DNA of 64,000 nt from Gnetum montanum (lineage: Eukaryota; Streptophyta; Gnetopsida; Gnetales; Gnetaceae). Numbering within the stretch: the first letter of the stretch is position 1; each line of letters begins with the position of its first letter. The position numbers and the translations under genes are program-made. Positions 22,871-35,500 of this stretch are shown in pieces. The stretch is from positions 5,731 to 69,730 of the forward strand of contig MNCI01025366.1 of NCBI GenBank assembly GCA_015680685.1. Reading direction: 5' to 3'. Under the pieces are notes generated by a model. It was not told the DNA's origin and searched no databases. It saw only the letters and a list, made by a program, of their open reading frames with translations.

Positions 22871-24093
22871 TGAAACACGACCAAGTTTGGACTATAGCAT
22901 CTCGACTACAAATTTGTCTAAGTGTCAACACAAGACAATTTTTTTCTAAGTGTCGATACTATTCTCTTCACTACCCCAAAGTGTAGTCAAGCATAGCTAG
23001 TGTGAAGATACATTTCTGGCAATTTTTTTCTAAGTGTTGGGACTATGCTCTCCACTACCCTAGAGTCTAGTCAACTTAGTAGAGAGCGTAGTCAACATAA
23101 AGGGCTAGTTTGCAAATTTTTTTAAGTGTCAAGCTAGTAGCTACAAAATTTTCTGAGTGCTCAGAGTACACTCTCCACTACCATGGAGCATAGTCGAGTG
23201 TAGTCAGCATGGAGGCTTAGTTTTACAGATTTTTTTCTAACTATCAAGACTACGCTCTCCACTGCCTTGTTTGATAATTGAGCATAGTCAATTGGAAGCT
23301 AGATTCTACAAGTTTTGACAAGTGCTGGGACTACAGTATCCCCCAATTTAGAGTGTAGTCAAGCATAGTAAGCAAGAAATACCTCTAAAGGCCTCCATAA
23401 TGTAGCACTGGCATTCACCTCAGCTCTGACACACCTCTATCAAGCATGATCAACAAATTGCATCTTTTTGTCCCTTGTTTCTATCCCTAAAGTTGTAACT
23501 ATGCTTGACACCACTCAAGACAGTGGACAACATAGTCCCAAAGAATAGCCTTGAAAGCTGCATTATTTGCATTTTCTTCAGGTACATTGTAGTGTTTTTG
23601 GCACACAAACATGTAGTTGGTAGTGTAGTCATAGTCTTGTAGCCCCGTAGAGTCCATTAGAGCAGGCCAAAGCATAACACTGGTTACCTCAATGGAGAGC
23701 ATAATTGGGTGCAGCATAGTCCCAACTATCCCACTACCACATGGTAGTCTCTCTACATTTTTTACTATCCCTAACCCTATAAATACCCCAGCCCTCTATG
23801 TTTTAGGGGTTGGCAACCTTGAAGTAGGATTAACATTTTGACATTTTGGTTGGTAAATTTGAAAGTTGGCATTTTGGGCAGTTGGTAAACTTGAAGTGTG
23901 TTTGGCATTTTGGAAAACTTTAGGTTAGCATTTAGCAAGGTTGCACACCACTATAGCTCATCGCAAGACACTACAACCCATGGGACATTGCAGCAACCAA
24001 CCTGACAAGCACAAACACCATCATAGATGTTAGTTTTCATGGCCTAGACATTCCAAGATTGTGACTATGTTGTCCACTATGCCTATCATACAC
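22871..24093 (+). mobile_element. Tat-A 5' LTR, left part (split by Tat-B)
   Basis: Begins TGAAACACGACC, close to the TGAAACACC start of the other Tat LTRs. TATAAATA at 23780-23787 is in a CCCTATAAATACCCC context typical of plant LTR promoters. The sequence stops at 24093 where the Tat-B LTR begins, and the missing end (43542-43972) follows Tat-B; TACAC at 24089-24093 is repeated at 43537-43541. The full LTR is about 1.65 kb. Candidate 5' target duplication CTAAT (22866-22870) cannot be checked. Confidence 0.75.
22960..23370. repeat. Degenerate ~100-bp repeats with ACGCT/AGCGTAGTC words in the Tat-A U3
   Basis: Four or so copies of a block with ACTACGCTCTCCACTACC and, on the same strand, GAGCGTAGTCAA-type words plus a TTTTTTTCTAAGTGT block. 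The words also recur in the Tat-A 5' leader at 44250-44330. Many copies show ATGCT or ACACT, as expected from C-to-T loss at CpG. Confidence 0.75.
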
Positions 24094-25432
24094 TGAAACA
24101 CCACAAAAAATTTTGGCTAACACTTGTAGACAGAAATGGAGCAAATTCATGTTGGTCTCCAACATGACCAAGCTCGAAAGCTTCACAAATAGCAACAAAC
24201 AGAGTTGAATCAAGCACGTAAAAGTTCCCCAAGATCCATTGGAGATTACATCAACATCTGGCAACAAGAACTATAAGTTTGAAATTCAAAACACTTAGTT
24301 TTGACTAAGTATACTTCTTGCACATAGGCCTGCATGCCCAGCGTGCACCATCAAGGATCTCTCAAAACAGGCACCCCAAAATAAGATCTCCACCTACAAT
24401 CGACTCTCAGAAGCAAGGCAATTTTCAGGCATCATCCCAGGCTCCCAAAATGAAGATTCAACCTTGAAATGATGCACTTCCATGAGCTATACTCTGAGCA
24501 TACATACTCTGCACGCCCAGTGTGTATGCCCAGCATGCAGCATAGCGTACGCCACTTGAAGCCTGCCAAAACCATGTTAGATCAAGTCAGGATGAGCAGA
24601 AAATCCACAAGCAGCATACTCATGACACCAGAGCTCAAATCCAAGGGCATGTTCAGGATTCTTTATTGTAACAATAATGTTCATTTGTAAAGTTCAATTC
24701 TTTCATATTGGTCAAGTTTGTACGCTGGGTTCACATGCCTAGCGTGTACACGCTGACATGCAGCATGCTGCATAGTTATAATATTTCTTGCACTTGGGCG
24801 ATGCAGCCACATGTCATCCGACCCAAAATTTTCTCACCAACAGCCACTCATACCACTCCAGATATGAGTTTCACGCCCTAAAACCTATAAAAACCCCAAT
24901 TTTTTGTCGAAAGAAAAAAGAGAATGACATTAAGAAATGATTGGAAATAGCAACCCTACATGCTGGACTTCTACCTTGCACGTTGACCATACAGCCTTCA
25001 TGCTATGCCTGCAGTCCAAACCAACATACCATCATCCCTCCGCATCCACCGGGGCTCTTCGTCTGGCTTGTGTCAAATCCACAACTGCGTTAAGACCGGT
25101 GCACTGTAATCTCCATTTTGCAATAAAGTTGCTTCATTTTTGGTCAAGATTTGTTATAGTTTTCATTCATTCTTGTTACCTCTTTGTTTATATTCCTGCA
25201 CGTTTACGTTCTGGTTTATGTTTATCACACTGTTTACACATAACCTAGTGTATTTCACATTTGCATATGTTTGGGGAAATCCTTGTCTGATCTGCATGCG
25301 GACCACCCAAGGTACTCTACCTTCATCAATTCCAGCTTGCCCTCAAGTGAAGGTAGAGTCTTCTATGCCTGTTTGTAGATCTCTCGGTGTCTATTTCATT
25401 CTAGTCGTGCACCGACGATTTTAGACAGTATA
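24094..25432 (+). mobile_element. Tat-B 5' LTR
   Basis: 1339 bp, very similar to 42175-43536. Starts TGAAACACCAC. U3 holds ACGCTGG/GCATGC-type words (24470-24780), TATAAAAA is at 24886-24893 and AATAAA at about 25122 can serve as poly(A) signal. It ends AGTATA, five bases before the primer binding site. Confidence 0.88.
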
Positions 25433-25437
25433 GAAAA

Positions 25438-25454
25438 TGGCGCTAGAAGGAGGG
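25438..25454 (+). other. Tat-B primer binding site
   Basis: TGGCGCTAGAAGGAGGG, five bases after the LTR, has the TGG start complementary to a tRNA CCA end. I did not assign the tRNA. The Tat-A site at 43979 is a decayed version of the same sequence. The 25455-25924 leader that follows is noncoding, with further ACGCTG/TACGCT words. Confidence 0.75.
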
Positions 25455-26038
25455 TAACTCGTTGCTTAAATCTACTCTGATCCACTGTAGATCTCTTTAG
25501 ATTCGCTAGTCCATCTCATAGGTCCGCTCTCTATGATCCACGATCTACAGTCAGCTTTCTCAGATTTACACTCTATTAGCATAGATCTGATTTTGAACCT
25601 TTCATATCTGCACCCTGTTCAGCCAGATCTGCTGCAATCTCAGCGTGTATACGCTGCCTAGCTCATCTGCACGTTGTCCACTTTGTCTAATACGTTGCCT
25701 GTTCATCCTGTATACTGATCGTTGAAGCCTTTATACTGGGGATTCAATCCATATGCTATGGATCTAGGCTGCACACTGCCAGACTTAGCTGTACACTGTG
25801 GATCCAGTCTGCACGCTGAGGGTGTACGCTAACAAGTATACCCATTCTATACTTGACCAAATTTTCACCTGTGCACGCTAACACTATCCCCCATCTACCT
25901 TGTTACACTTAGGACCCGTTCACCATGAATACTACCAATACCAATGTTTCAACCATGCCCACTTCAGATGTTAATGTCTCCACGGCAATGTCGATACCCA
26001 TCATGCAACCCATAGGGGTCCACGGTGAGGTCAACCCC

Positions 26039-26059
26039 GGGGGGGGGGGGGGGGGGGGG
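26039..26059. repeat. Run of 21 G in Tat-B gag
   Basis: Lies after GEVNPG in the gag N-terminal part; 21 G equals seven glycine codons so the frame is kept. Could be a true homopolymer expansion or an assembly/sequencing artefact. Confidence 0.9.
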
Positions 26060-26560
26060 ACCTCGCTGATATCTTAGATTGCAAGGAAAGAATCCATCAT
26101 TTAATGTCATAACATAAGAATAGTATAATTTTATATGTGTAAAGATCCAAGCCGGTTTGGCAGTAGATCAAACTGAACTGGAGGTTAAGAAACAGTATGA
26201 ACTGATTCATAAGGGAGGACATGAGTTCATCCCCTCCCCATATGACATCATCCCCCTTCCAGAGTAGTACTCCAAGCTCATCTCATAGCTCCTCCTGGTA
26301 AGAAGTCAGTCTCTAGACCAGCCCATAGTGAAACACCACAAAACTTTTGGCTAACACTTGTAGACAGAAATTGAGCTAAGTCATGTTGGTCCTTAGCATG
26401 ATCAAGCTTGAAAGCCTCAAATACAGCATCAAACGGAGTTGAATCAAGCAAGTAAAAGTTCCCTGAGATCCATTAGAGACTACAACAACATCTTGAAACA
26501 AGAATTGCAAGTTTCAAACTCAAAACACTTAGTTTTGACTAAGTATATTTCCTGCCACAG

Positions 26561-27067
26561 GCCTGCACGCCTAGCGTACACACCCAGCGTGCAGCCAGCG
26601 TACAACAACTTTTGGGCCCTAAAAATGAATTGAAACATGCTAGAACTACGTTTCTTGACCCCTAGGACCTTCCCCAAGGTTTCTAGTAGCTCTTAGGCAC
26701 TTGAAAATCAAATTTTGGGCTCCAAATGATGGTCTTTCAGGCCTGCACGCCCAGCGTGCAGCCAGCGTATAGCAATTTTTGGGCCCCAAAAATGAGTCAA
26801 AACATGCCAGAACTAAGCATTTGGACCCCCTAGGACCTTCCCCAAGGTTCCTAGTAGCTCTTAGGCACTTGAAAATCAAAATTTGGGATCCAAATGATGG
26901 CCTTTCAAGCTTGCACGCCCAGCATGTAGCCAGCATGCAGCAACTTTTGGGCCCCAAAAATGCATCGAAACATGCTAGAATTGAGCGTTTGGACCCCCCA
27001 GGACCTTCACCAAGGTCCACAATAGCTCTTAGGAACTCAAAAATCAAGTTTTAACATTGAAATGATG
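26561..27067. repeat. Three tandem ~170-bp copies in the solo LTR
   Basis: Units start near 26561, 26740 and 26909 with a GC-TGCACGCCCAGCGTGCAG block, run through TTTTGGGCCCCAAAAATG and CTAGGACCTTCCCCAAGG and end in AATCAA-TTTTG. The open frames on both strands here (26646-27054) are by-products of these repeats. Confidence 0.88.
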
Positions 27068-27239
27068 CACTTCCATGACCTATACGCTGAGCATACGTAC
27101 TTTGCACGCCCAACGTACACCACCAGAAACGACCCAAAACAGGCACCAAAGGGCAATATTTTCACCTAAAATTGACTCCCAAAGGTAGGGCAACTATTGG
27201 TCATCATCACAGGCACCTAAAAATCAAGTTTTGACCTTA

Positions 27240-27480
27240 AAATGAAGCATTTCCATGTGTGTACGCTGGGTACATTTTGGTGTATGCTGAGCCTGTACGC
27301 TGAGGTTGATGCTGAGTCTATACGCTAAGGTCAAGCCTATACGTTGGCATGCAACACGCTAGCATGTAGCACACTGGCATCCTGTATGCTGGCATGCAAC
27401 ATGCTGGCATGTAGCATGCTCACATCTTGTACGTTGGCATGCAGCATGTTGGCATGTAACACATTGTACAGTTGTAATTT
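27240..27480. repeat. TACGCTG / GGCATGCA word array in the solo LTR U3
   Basis: More than ten short words of the type GTACGCTGAG and TTGGCATGCAACATGCT occur upstream of the decayed TATA box. ACGCT and ATGCT forms alternate, fitting CpG decay. Confidence 0.75.
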
Positions 27481-30070
27481 TCTATGCACTCGGACAACGC
27501 AGCCACATGTCATCCGACCCTAAATCCTCTCACCCACGGCGACTCATACCCTTCCAGATCTAAATCTAATGCCCAAGATCTCATAAAAACCCCAATTTTT
27601 CACTAGATCATGGGTGGGAAATTTTGGGCAAATCGGAGACAAAAAAAAGAAAAGAACCATAAACACTTAGAAACCAGAGCAAAAACCCTGTACGCTGGAC
27701 TTCAACCTTGCACGCTGAGCATACAGCCTTCACGCTATACCTGCAGTTGAAACCAGCACACCATCATCCCTCGGCATCCATCGGGGCTCTTCATCTGCCT
27801 TGTGTCAAATCCACAACTACGTTCAGACCGGTGCATTGTAACTTCTATTATGCAATAATATTGCCACATTTCTTTTACTAAGATTTGTTACCATTTTTCA
27901 TTCATCCGTATGTATGTATTGTTTACATTCTGGCATGTTTACGTTCGGTTTTACATTAGTTATGCCATTTTCATATAACCTAGCGTACAATATATTGGTG
28001 TATATTCGGGAAAATCCTTGTTTGATTTCTCGTGCGGACCACCCAAGGTACTCTGCCTTCGTTAATTCCAGCTTGCCCTCGAGTGAAGGTAGGGTCTTCT
28101 GTGCCCGTCCAAGGATCTCTTGGTTTCTGTTTCATTCCAGTCGAAGACCGACAATTTCAAACAGTACACATAGTAAATCCTCAATTAGAAGAGGAGGATG
28201 ACTTTGCGGCTCAGTCCGAACACAAGGATTCGTACCATACTCTTAGTCTGCATACTTATGCAAACCTGTTATTTCACCCTTTCATGGGGGAGACCATGTC
28301 CCTCCATTCATTTAAAACCACTCAAGCACATGTGACTCAATAGGAAGCATCCACTCGTATTCCCACTCTCCCTATGATCGATACTCAATTCAATATACCC
28401 ATCACCACTATTCCTCCCGTCATCATGTTATCCCCTCTCTTACAAGTACAACCCCAAAAAAACCCTCCTCAAACTAATGTAGGAGTGACCTTCCCACCCC
28501 AAGTGATTGGGATGCCATCTGTGATACCTACTTCTACATCTACTCACTATATACCATGAATACAAACTCGGGGGACACCCTTCACCACTTCAGCTCAACA
28601 AGTTCAGGGTGTTCCCTCGTAAATCATAACTGGATAGTGGGCCATGACTGGCATGCAACCGCATCAACCCCCTCATTATAACATGCCACCTCCTACAATT
28701 CCACCCATGAATGTCCCTCAAGTACAACAACAAAAACAACAACAACAACCCACCCCTTACAGTATGTCACCCTTAATAGCACCTACCATGAATATTCCAC
28801 AAGTGCAACCTCCGACCACTCAACTTTCTTCTTTCCCATCCACTGTACAACAATCTAACTTGCATACTACACAACATGATCAACCTGCCATTTCACCTAG
28901 TACCCAAGACTAGGCTAAAGCTAAAAAGATGATGCAAGAACTCACTGATGAGGTAAAATTCCTCAAAATGGCCAACAACGAAGAGCTTAAAGTATTAGAA
29001 TTTTACCAAGACCATCCTATTAGTGCTTTGGTACCACCATTGACCCTGCCCAAAGAAGTTTCTTTGCCTCAACTAACCAAATACAACAGGGAAGGAGACC
29101 CCAACGCCCACTTGGTTACATTTAGACTAGAATTTTTATTGCTTCAGGCATGGCTGCATGCAATCTTACATGTTTTCGCCATGTCCTTGACTGGGAGAGC
29201 TTTAGATTGGTACCGAGCCTTGCCTCGTAACTCCATATCCTCTTTGGAGGATCTCTTACACCAGTTCATTACCAGGTTTAAATACAACTTGAAACCTAAA
29301 GCGACCTTGGATAGTCTGATACAGGTAAAATAAGCACGGCTTGAACTTGTACAAAAATTTATTTAGAGATGGAGTGCTGTGCTAAACGAACTTCATGAAC
29401 CAATCCCCGAAACATACTTACTCACCATCTTAAAGGGAGCCGTGAATGACTTTGTTAAATCCAAACTGTATTACCTAAATGCACGCACTCTTAGCCAAGC
29501 ATTTGTACAAATTAAGAACATTGAAGAAGTAGCACAAAATAGCCACGACCCTGCCTATTTAGCTTTTAAAAGTCAGCATAATAAGAAAGACAAAGAAAGG
29601 GCTAAGACAATTGTAGTAGCAGTAGCAAAAACTCAAAAAACTAGTATGAGATAACAAAGTAAACCACCTACCGCCCCTACTAGCTATACTAGACCTACTC
29701 CCACTGCTGCACCTGGACCATCCACATCACAAAATGCTACACCGAGTCATGCACAAAACTTTGAGAGGAGAGACCCCTCTCAATACACACCATTGCCCAT
29801 GAAACCTTCACAATTATTTGACCAACTCTTGAAGGTTGGGCTAATAAAACATAAATAGTTGTCCCCCGTGGCAATTCAAAAACATGATTGATTCTGTGAA
29901 TTGGTTGAGAACCCAAGCTTGGCAACACCAGATGAGCCCCCAGTTCCAAGAGGCTTTAGACTAGACCAGTTTTGTGAGTACCACCAACGTAATGGGCATG
30001 GCACCAACTATTGTTTCACCTTGAAACAAGACATTCAACGAATGATTGATAGAGGTGAGATCACTTTTTG

Positions 30071-31817
30071 ATGAGGCCAATCCAATCAAACCACAAAACT
30101 AGTCCATGGGCATATATAAAGATCCCCTAAATACTAAAGAAGCACCATACATAATTAACACCATCTACACAGATAATAACTAGTTCGTGTTCCCCCTACT
30201 ACACCAACATCACCTCAACCTTCATATTCCCTACATGATCCTCCTACCCCGCAAAAACCATTGGTCATCCGAGTACCTCCCGTGGTGGCAACAACACAGG
30301 TACCAACCCAAACCAAACCATTTGTTGTTTGTGTGCCCTCTACTGATACAACCGCTAGTGTGACACCATCAAATCGGCCCACTCCCTTCGTGGTCTAGGT
30401 GCCATTTGTAGTTACTATGAATGAGGTACCAACTACAGATCGCCCAACCCCATTTGTGATCAAGGTGCCTAGATAACCTGATGTCCAAGCTCATACGCCT
30501 CAGACACAATCCCATCCCACCCCATTTTTCATTCGGGTCCTGAAACAACCCGATATTCTAACCCCAAATGTTCCCACACAACCCATGTGAGAACGCCTGG
30601 TAAATAGGCTCACTAGGGAACGTTTGGAGAAGGAACATCAACGCCTTGCACTGGGGCCCTTGAAACCAACTCCATTAAGTGCAATGCCTATGGCTCCTTC
30701 TAACAATGAGCCAAGCATGAGTTATAAAGAGGAAAAATCAAGAATGCAACATATATCAAACCCAACAGTCATGAAAAATAACATGAAGGTTACCCCACGT
30801 GAGATACAACTGTTAGGTCTAATGGATCAAGTGGCCATGGACAAGAATATACCCAATGGTAAAGACTTAGCTAACACCCTAACACAGGTTATGCAAACCC
30901 TTAAACAAAAGAACACATCATTAAGCTTGTACGACCTCATATTGACTTCACCAGTTCATCGTGAAGCCTTAGTACAAATGTTAACATCGATCCCAGTTAG
31001 TGAAAACCTACCTACAAATGAATCCTTTATACATGCAGTAATGTCTACATGACAAGGATCCAAACCTAAATCATTAGGCTTTCACCTTGAAAACATTAAG
31101 ATCGATGAGAAAACCGGAGACATCACCCACGAACCCATGTTTATAACCATACGAGTCAATCAGTTCCAAATACGTCAAGTACATGTAGATGACGGAGCAG
31201 CCACAAACGTAGTGCCTTATCCCGTCATTGAATAGTTAGGGCTTATAGAATTAATTAAACCAACATATACGACTTGCCTGAAGTCATTTAATGGTTCACG
31301 AGTAGTGGTTAAAGGTACATTGACCTTGGGTTTTATAGCAAGGGATCGATTCCCCACATCCGTAGACTTCATGGTTATTGATGAGATGCCTAGTTTTAAC
31401 CTAATCCTGGGACGACCCTAGTTAGCCTAGTTAAAAGTAGTGTCTTGCCCCATTCATCAAGAGATTCACTTACCCTATGAGGGGGGTGAAATCATTATCC
31501 ATGGGGATGCTGCTACATCCACCATCTCATCTCACATGAAGGCAAATCAAGGCTCTGAAGTTAAATTTGAGGATCCTGAACAAGAGGACATGCCACATGA
31601 GCATAAACGCGATAGAATTTATGAAAAGTCCATACTGAAAGAAACAAACGAAATCCAAAGTGTTGACCAACCCATAAATCATGATCCCTTAAAAACTAGG
31701 GAAACACCACCTAACCCAGAAACATCCAAGGATACTGACTTAGAGCGTACTTTTCCAAACGTCTCCTGGGCAGAGCTACCATTCAATGTAATTAGAGAAG
31801 GAGATGCCGAATATTAG
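30071..31817 (+). pseudogene. Tat-B linker and aspartic protease
   Basis: A Pro/Thr-rich linker (30180-30590) holds at least five copies of a KPFVIRVP-like octapeptide about 20-28 residues apart (KPLVIRVPP, KPFVVCVPS, TPFVV-VPF, TPFVIKVPR, TPFFIRVLK). A charged helical block follows (30624-31052). The protease lies at 31110-31430: MFITIRVNQFQIRQVHVDDGAATNVV, with DDGA as the active-site triplet region in place of the common DTGA/DSGA, then SVDFMVIDE and FNLILGRP. An acidic C-terminal extension ends at 31815-31817. Only a few stops interrupt it, fewer than in Tat-A. The enzyme would process gag-pol. Confidence 0.85.
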
Positions 31818-31879
31818 ATCGTACCCATTAAACCCACTCCTACCATAAAAATGAAAAAAATCAAAATTTATTAAACAAT

Positions 31880-32170
31880 TAACAAACTACAATAGTCTGA
31901 AATGACGTTAAACTACGATCGTCTGAAATGATACGAAACTATGCAAGTTCGGAATGACATTAAACTATTGCATGTCCACAATGACATAAAACTAGCCACG
32001 GTCAGAAATGGCTGGTTTACATCAAAATCCATTGTATTAGTTGATATCATTCCTATTTGTTAGCAGCCTGAAATGGCCTTAAACTAGAATGACCGTGTTG
32101 CAGTCCGTCATGACTTTAAACTGACATGCATGTATGGCTTGAAATGGCCTTAAACTAGAGCAAGTTTACT
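31880..32170 (+). repeat. Hairpin/TTAAAC repeat array between protease and antisense gene (Tat-B)
   Basis: About eight degenerate units. Each has short inverted arms around six bases (for example GTC-TGAAAT-GAC, GTC-CACAAT-GAC, GCC-TGAAAT-GGC) followed by TTAAACTAG or a close variant. The best copies are near 31895, 31974, 32066 and 32138. The same motif occurs in Tat-A (47640-47720) and Tat-C. 32171-32569 shows nothing else. Confidence 0.75.
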
Positions 32171-32569
32171 TTCGTTTACCTCAAAAATTTAAATTCCCAG
32201 TTTACATTCTATGATTACATCTTTGCAGTACAAGTTATGATTTCTTTGATATTTTCCTTGGCACAGTTATCATTTGGGTTACATTTGCACTTTATTTCAT
32301 GTTTACACTTAAACTACAAAACCACCAAAAAGACTTTCGCCCCATGTCCCTGCATTATTTCTTCTCAACATTCAGACAACTCTAAAAACGAAACAACAAA
32401 ACAAGAACAAAAACTGGAATATGAAAACAACAAAAAATGTACAAATACGTAAATGGACAATTACAAGAGTTAACCAAGTTTATGCATCAGTTCATACACA
32501 ACTCAAAACAAAAAATCTTTTGTTTATAACCCACAAAAACATAACTAATGACAACGCCCAGTTTAAAAA

Positions 32570-35500
32570 CTAAACATCAGGACCAGGAGGGGCTTTCCCA
32601 TTAAACTCTTCCACCTCATGGGTTTCCCCTCCACTGGGACCACCTTTGTCGCCATCATCACCATGACTCTGTAAAAAAAAAAATAAGAAAATAATTAACT
32701 AATTAACTAATAAATAAAAAAAGGAAGGTAACATTTTCTACGAAAAAAATAAATAAAAACTTAAAAGTTTAAACGACTTACTGAAGAGGATCCCCTTAGA
32801 CTGAACTCTAGCTGATGAAGGATTTCTTCTTTAGGGATACTTGCCTAGTCTGTTTCGTCAAGGCCTAGATCAACATTGGCTAAGGCCTTCCCTTTGTCCA
32901 CAATAGACCAGGTAGTATTTTTAAGAGGAAACTCGCCTACAGAAATCTCCCCAAAAGCTATAGTGATTACTCTCTTAGGAGATTTCATCTCTACCACTAT
33001 GTGCCTAGGAAAGGCATCAAACGAAGACCGTAAGCCTAAACCCTCTACAAACATCTCTAGTTGACACTTCTCTATGGATGTCTCCTCTAATGATTTCTTA
33101 TAATGGTACTTATGATTCTTTTCATCTTGGCCCCATTTTTGCACCTTAGAAGTGAAAGGTTTCCAATCCTAACATTTGAGATTTAGCAAATCAATTTATG
33201 CCTTTCGCTTTGCTAGCTCCTGAGTCATAGTTACTTGGTGATTCAATAGATTCCAATATCTGGTATAAGTAACGTCGGAGGTTTGCCAAGAACGATCACC
33301 CATCAACCTAGCAGAGGCAAACTCATAGCGTGACTTAAAGTCATCTCATTCTGCTGATAGTTTGACAATCTCTGTTTCCCCTGCTTGAATTTGCAACCAT
33401 AGCTTTTCGATGGAACGCCTGAAAGTCCAAAGAGACTTGGCATTTTGCACAACACATTCTGCCACCTCATCATAAATCTGTCTTGGCACTTTCTCAATTT
33501 CTGATGGTAATGCAAGCAAACTATCAATACGAGTGACCTTGGATGGATCCCACTTCAGTTTAGCACCTATCAATATAAGGAGAATATACATTAGACATTG
33601 GACAGTAGAAACAGATGCGAAAACAGAAAGACTTAAAACATATGTACCTATTTCAGGATGAGCTTGTTGGATGCGGTCAACTACCTTATCGATGATACCA
33701 AGGAAAAAATCCATTTTACTTGGCATTTCGATCCAAGTAAAGGGGTCATTTGAAGAAGATGGACCAACTCCGACGATTGTTTCCATTAGATTCTTCATCT
33801 TAGGTATTTACGAACGAACATTAGGAGTCATACTGGTTTCAACATCTGCACCTTGTAGTAGCAAAAACATAAAATCAAAACCCTAAATAATGGAAATGAA
33901 ATAGTACAAAAATGAAATAAGCATAATAAGAAAAACATACCGAAATCCCTTTCTTCTTCCAGACTCAGAGGATTGCCAAGGTTTAACCTTCCTTCGAAGA
34001 AATCATCAAACATCTCGTTAGGTTCATCCTGATCACCAACGTGATCTTTTTCTATGGTGTCTTCCGCTCGTTCTTTTGTTTCTTCCCTCAGAGGGATAGG
34101 GACTTCCACCTTGTCATTACCCACTTCGTTCTCCTCACCTTGGTTGGTGGGGACCTCTTCCTCCTCTACGATCGGTGCTAACCCCTCTCTTCTTACTTCA
34201 GGAGTTGGCTCTGATGACATTCATAAGTTCAACATTAATTTAACATAAATGGCCATCATGATAATAATAATAATAATAAAACAAAGATAAATAAGTGAAT
34301 CAAGCTTACTTACCATGTATAGATACTTTAAATCGTATGTGTTTCACCTTTGGTTCATCGACAGCTGGAGCAACCTCTCTGGAGTGCTTAGGTCTTTGAA
34401 CTTTAGATTTTTCCTTTTCGATTGTCTCCTTAATTACTCGAGTGGCTCTCCTAGCAGTATAGGGAACGCCACCTAGCTCCAACCCTACATTGTCACCCAT
34501 GTGGATTGAATGACCAGATGATCCCCCCATTATAACAAAGACCAATTCATCAATCCCTTTGGGAGCATCTTGAGATTTAGTCACTTCAAACAAGTGGCAA
34601 ATCCATAGGCGAGATAGTTGGCCACAATCCCTTAACATGTACTCATTACCCATGCAAACTACTAGAAATTTAGCTAGTCAACGCAGGTAACCAGCAAAGA
34701 ATGTAAAGGTAAAATGGAACTATGCCTCAACGTTTAAACACAATCTCACTACCTCTCCGTGGAAACCTAAAAGTAAAAAATGAGTTCAATTATAATGCAC
34801 CCTAGTCTCGAAAATCATGCGCATGATACACACAGATTCTACCCCAAAAGTATTCACTTGGGATAGGGATTTAGGAAACACTTGTGCTCTGAACAGTGGA
34901 TATAGCTCATTTACTTCAGTTACTTTTGATCTTCCCTGCATAGTGAATCCCTTAGCACCCTTAAGTATACCTAGCCATTCCTCTAGCTCATGAACAACAT
35001 GGACCTCTTTTTGTGCTCTATCCAAAGTCACCCTAGCCTCGTCTACCGGTACACCGAAGAGGTCTGAAAAGAACTCCGCCGACAGGTGGAAAGCTACTTT
35101 AATTCCCTTAACACGAGTGCTATAGTAAGTAACAGCTTCGTTGAAAGAATCAACGATCTCAATCATCTTGCTCATGGAGATGTTAGGACTTAAAGTAGTA
35201 AACAACTCCATGAGGCCAGCATCAGTTAAGCAACTGATGATATGCGGTGGTGCCTCATCATGCAACCACCATTGTGCATCGTCGATATCCCCAAATTTCA
35301 TGGACAAAGTGCCCTCAGTCTGGCTAGTTGTTATGGTGACTCCACCAGGGGTGACATCTGTACGTGCAGGGTAAAACCATGGAATCAATACAACCAATGA
35401 GGTAGCCAAACAAACAAACATGAGGTGCCAAAACACTATTACTTACCATTGGCCAATGGATTAAGATAATCAAAAGCCGAATCAGCATCGCATGGGAAAA

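Larger units (their letters stand above)
26329..28168 (+). mobile_element. Solo LTR of a Tat-B-related element
   Basis: 1840 bp, begins TGAAACACCAC and ends AGTACA. It is flanked by a perfect duplication CATAG (26324-26328 and 28169-28173). The gag frame of Tat-B resumes directly behind it, so it is a later insertion that lost its internal part by LTR-LTR recombination. It resembles the Tat-B LTRs but is longer because of internal repeats, and its TATA box has become CATAAAAA (about 27582-27589). Confidence 0.92.
25925..30070 (+). pseudogene. Tat-B gag, interrupted by a solo LTR
   Basis: ATG at 25925 opens MNTTNTNVSTMPTS. A first conserved block, HKGGHEFIPSPYDIIPLPE, ends at 26328 and the frame continues after the solo LTR at 28169 (VNPQLEEEDDF). 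A Pro/Gln-rich region (28374-28913) precedes the gag core: GDPNAHLVTFRLEFLLLQ, ALDWYRALPRNSISSLEDLL, FITRFKYNLKP (29090-29330), then PETYLLTILKGAVNDFVKSK and a Lys-rich stretch. A single zinc-knuckle-like FCEYHQRNGHGTNYC box sits near 29970-30015. Gag forms the particle and binds RNA. At least eight in-frame stops, mostly TAG, and a run of 21 G at 26039 mark decay. Confidence 0.88.

Noticed and set aside
26646-27054. Long opposite-strand frames (133 and 91 codons)
   Set aside because: They lie in the 170-bp tandem repeats of the solo LTR U3, have no similarity to any protein, and are repeat-driven.
26329-28168. The LTR at 26329 as the 5' LTR of Tat-B
   Set aside because: It is flanked by CATAG on both sides and the gag frame continues after it. 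The Tat-B LTR partner of 42175-43536 is 24094-25432, with TACAC duplications.
35141-35374. Plus-strand frame inside the antisense gene of Tat-B
   Set aside because: It overlaps exon 3, which is open and conserved in three copies on the minus strand.
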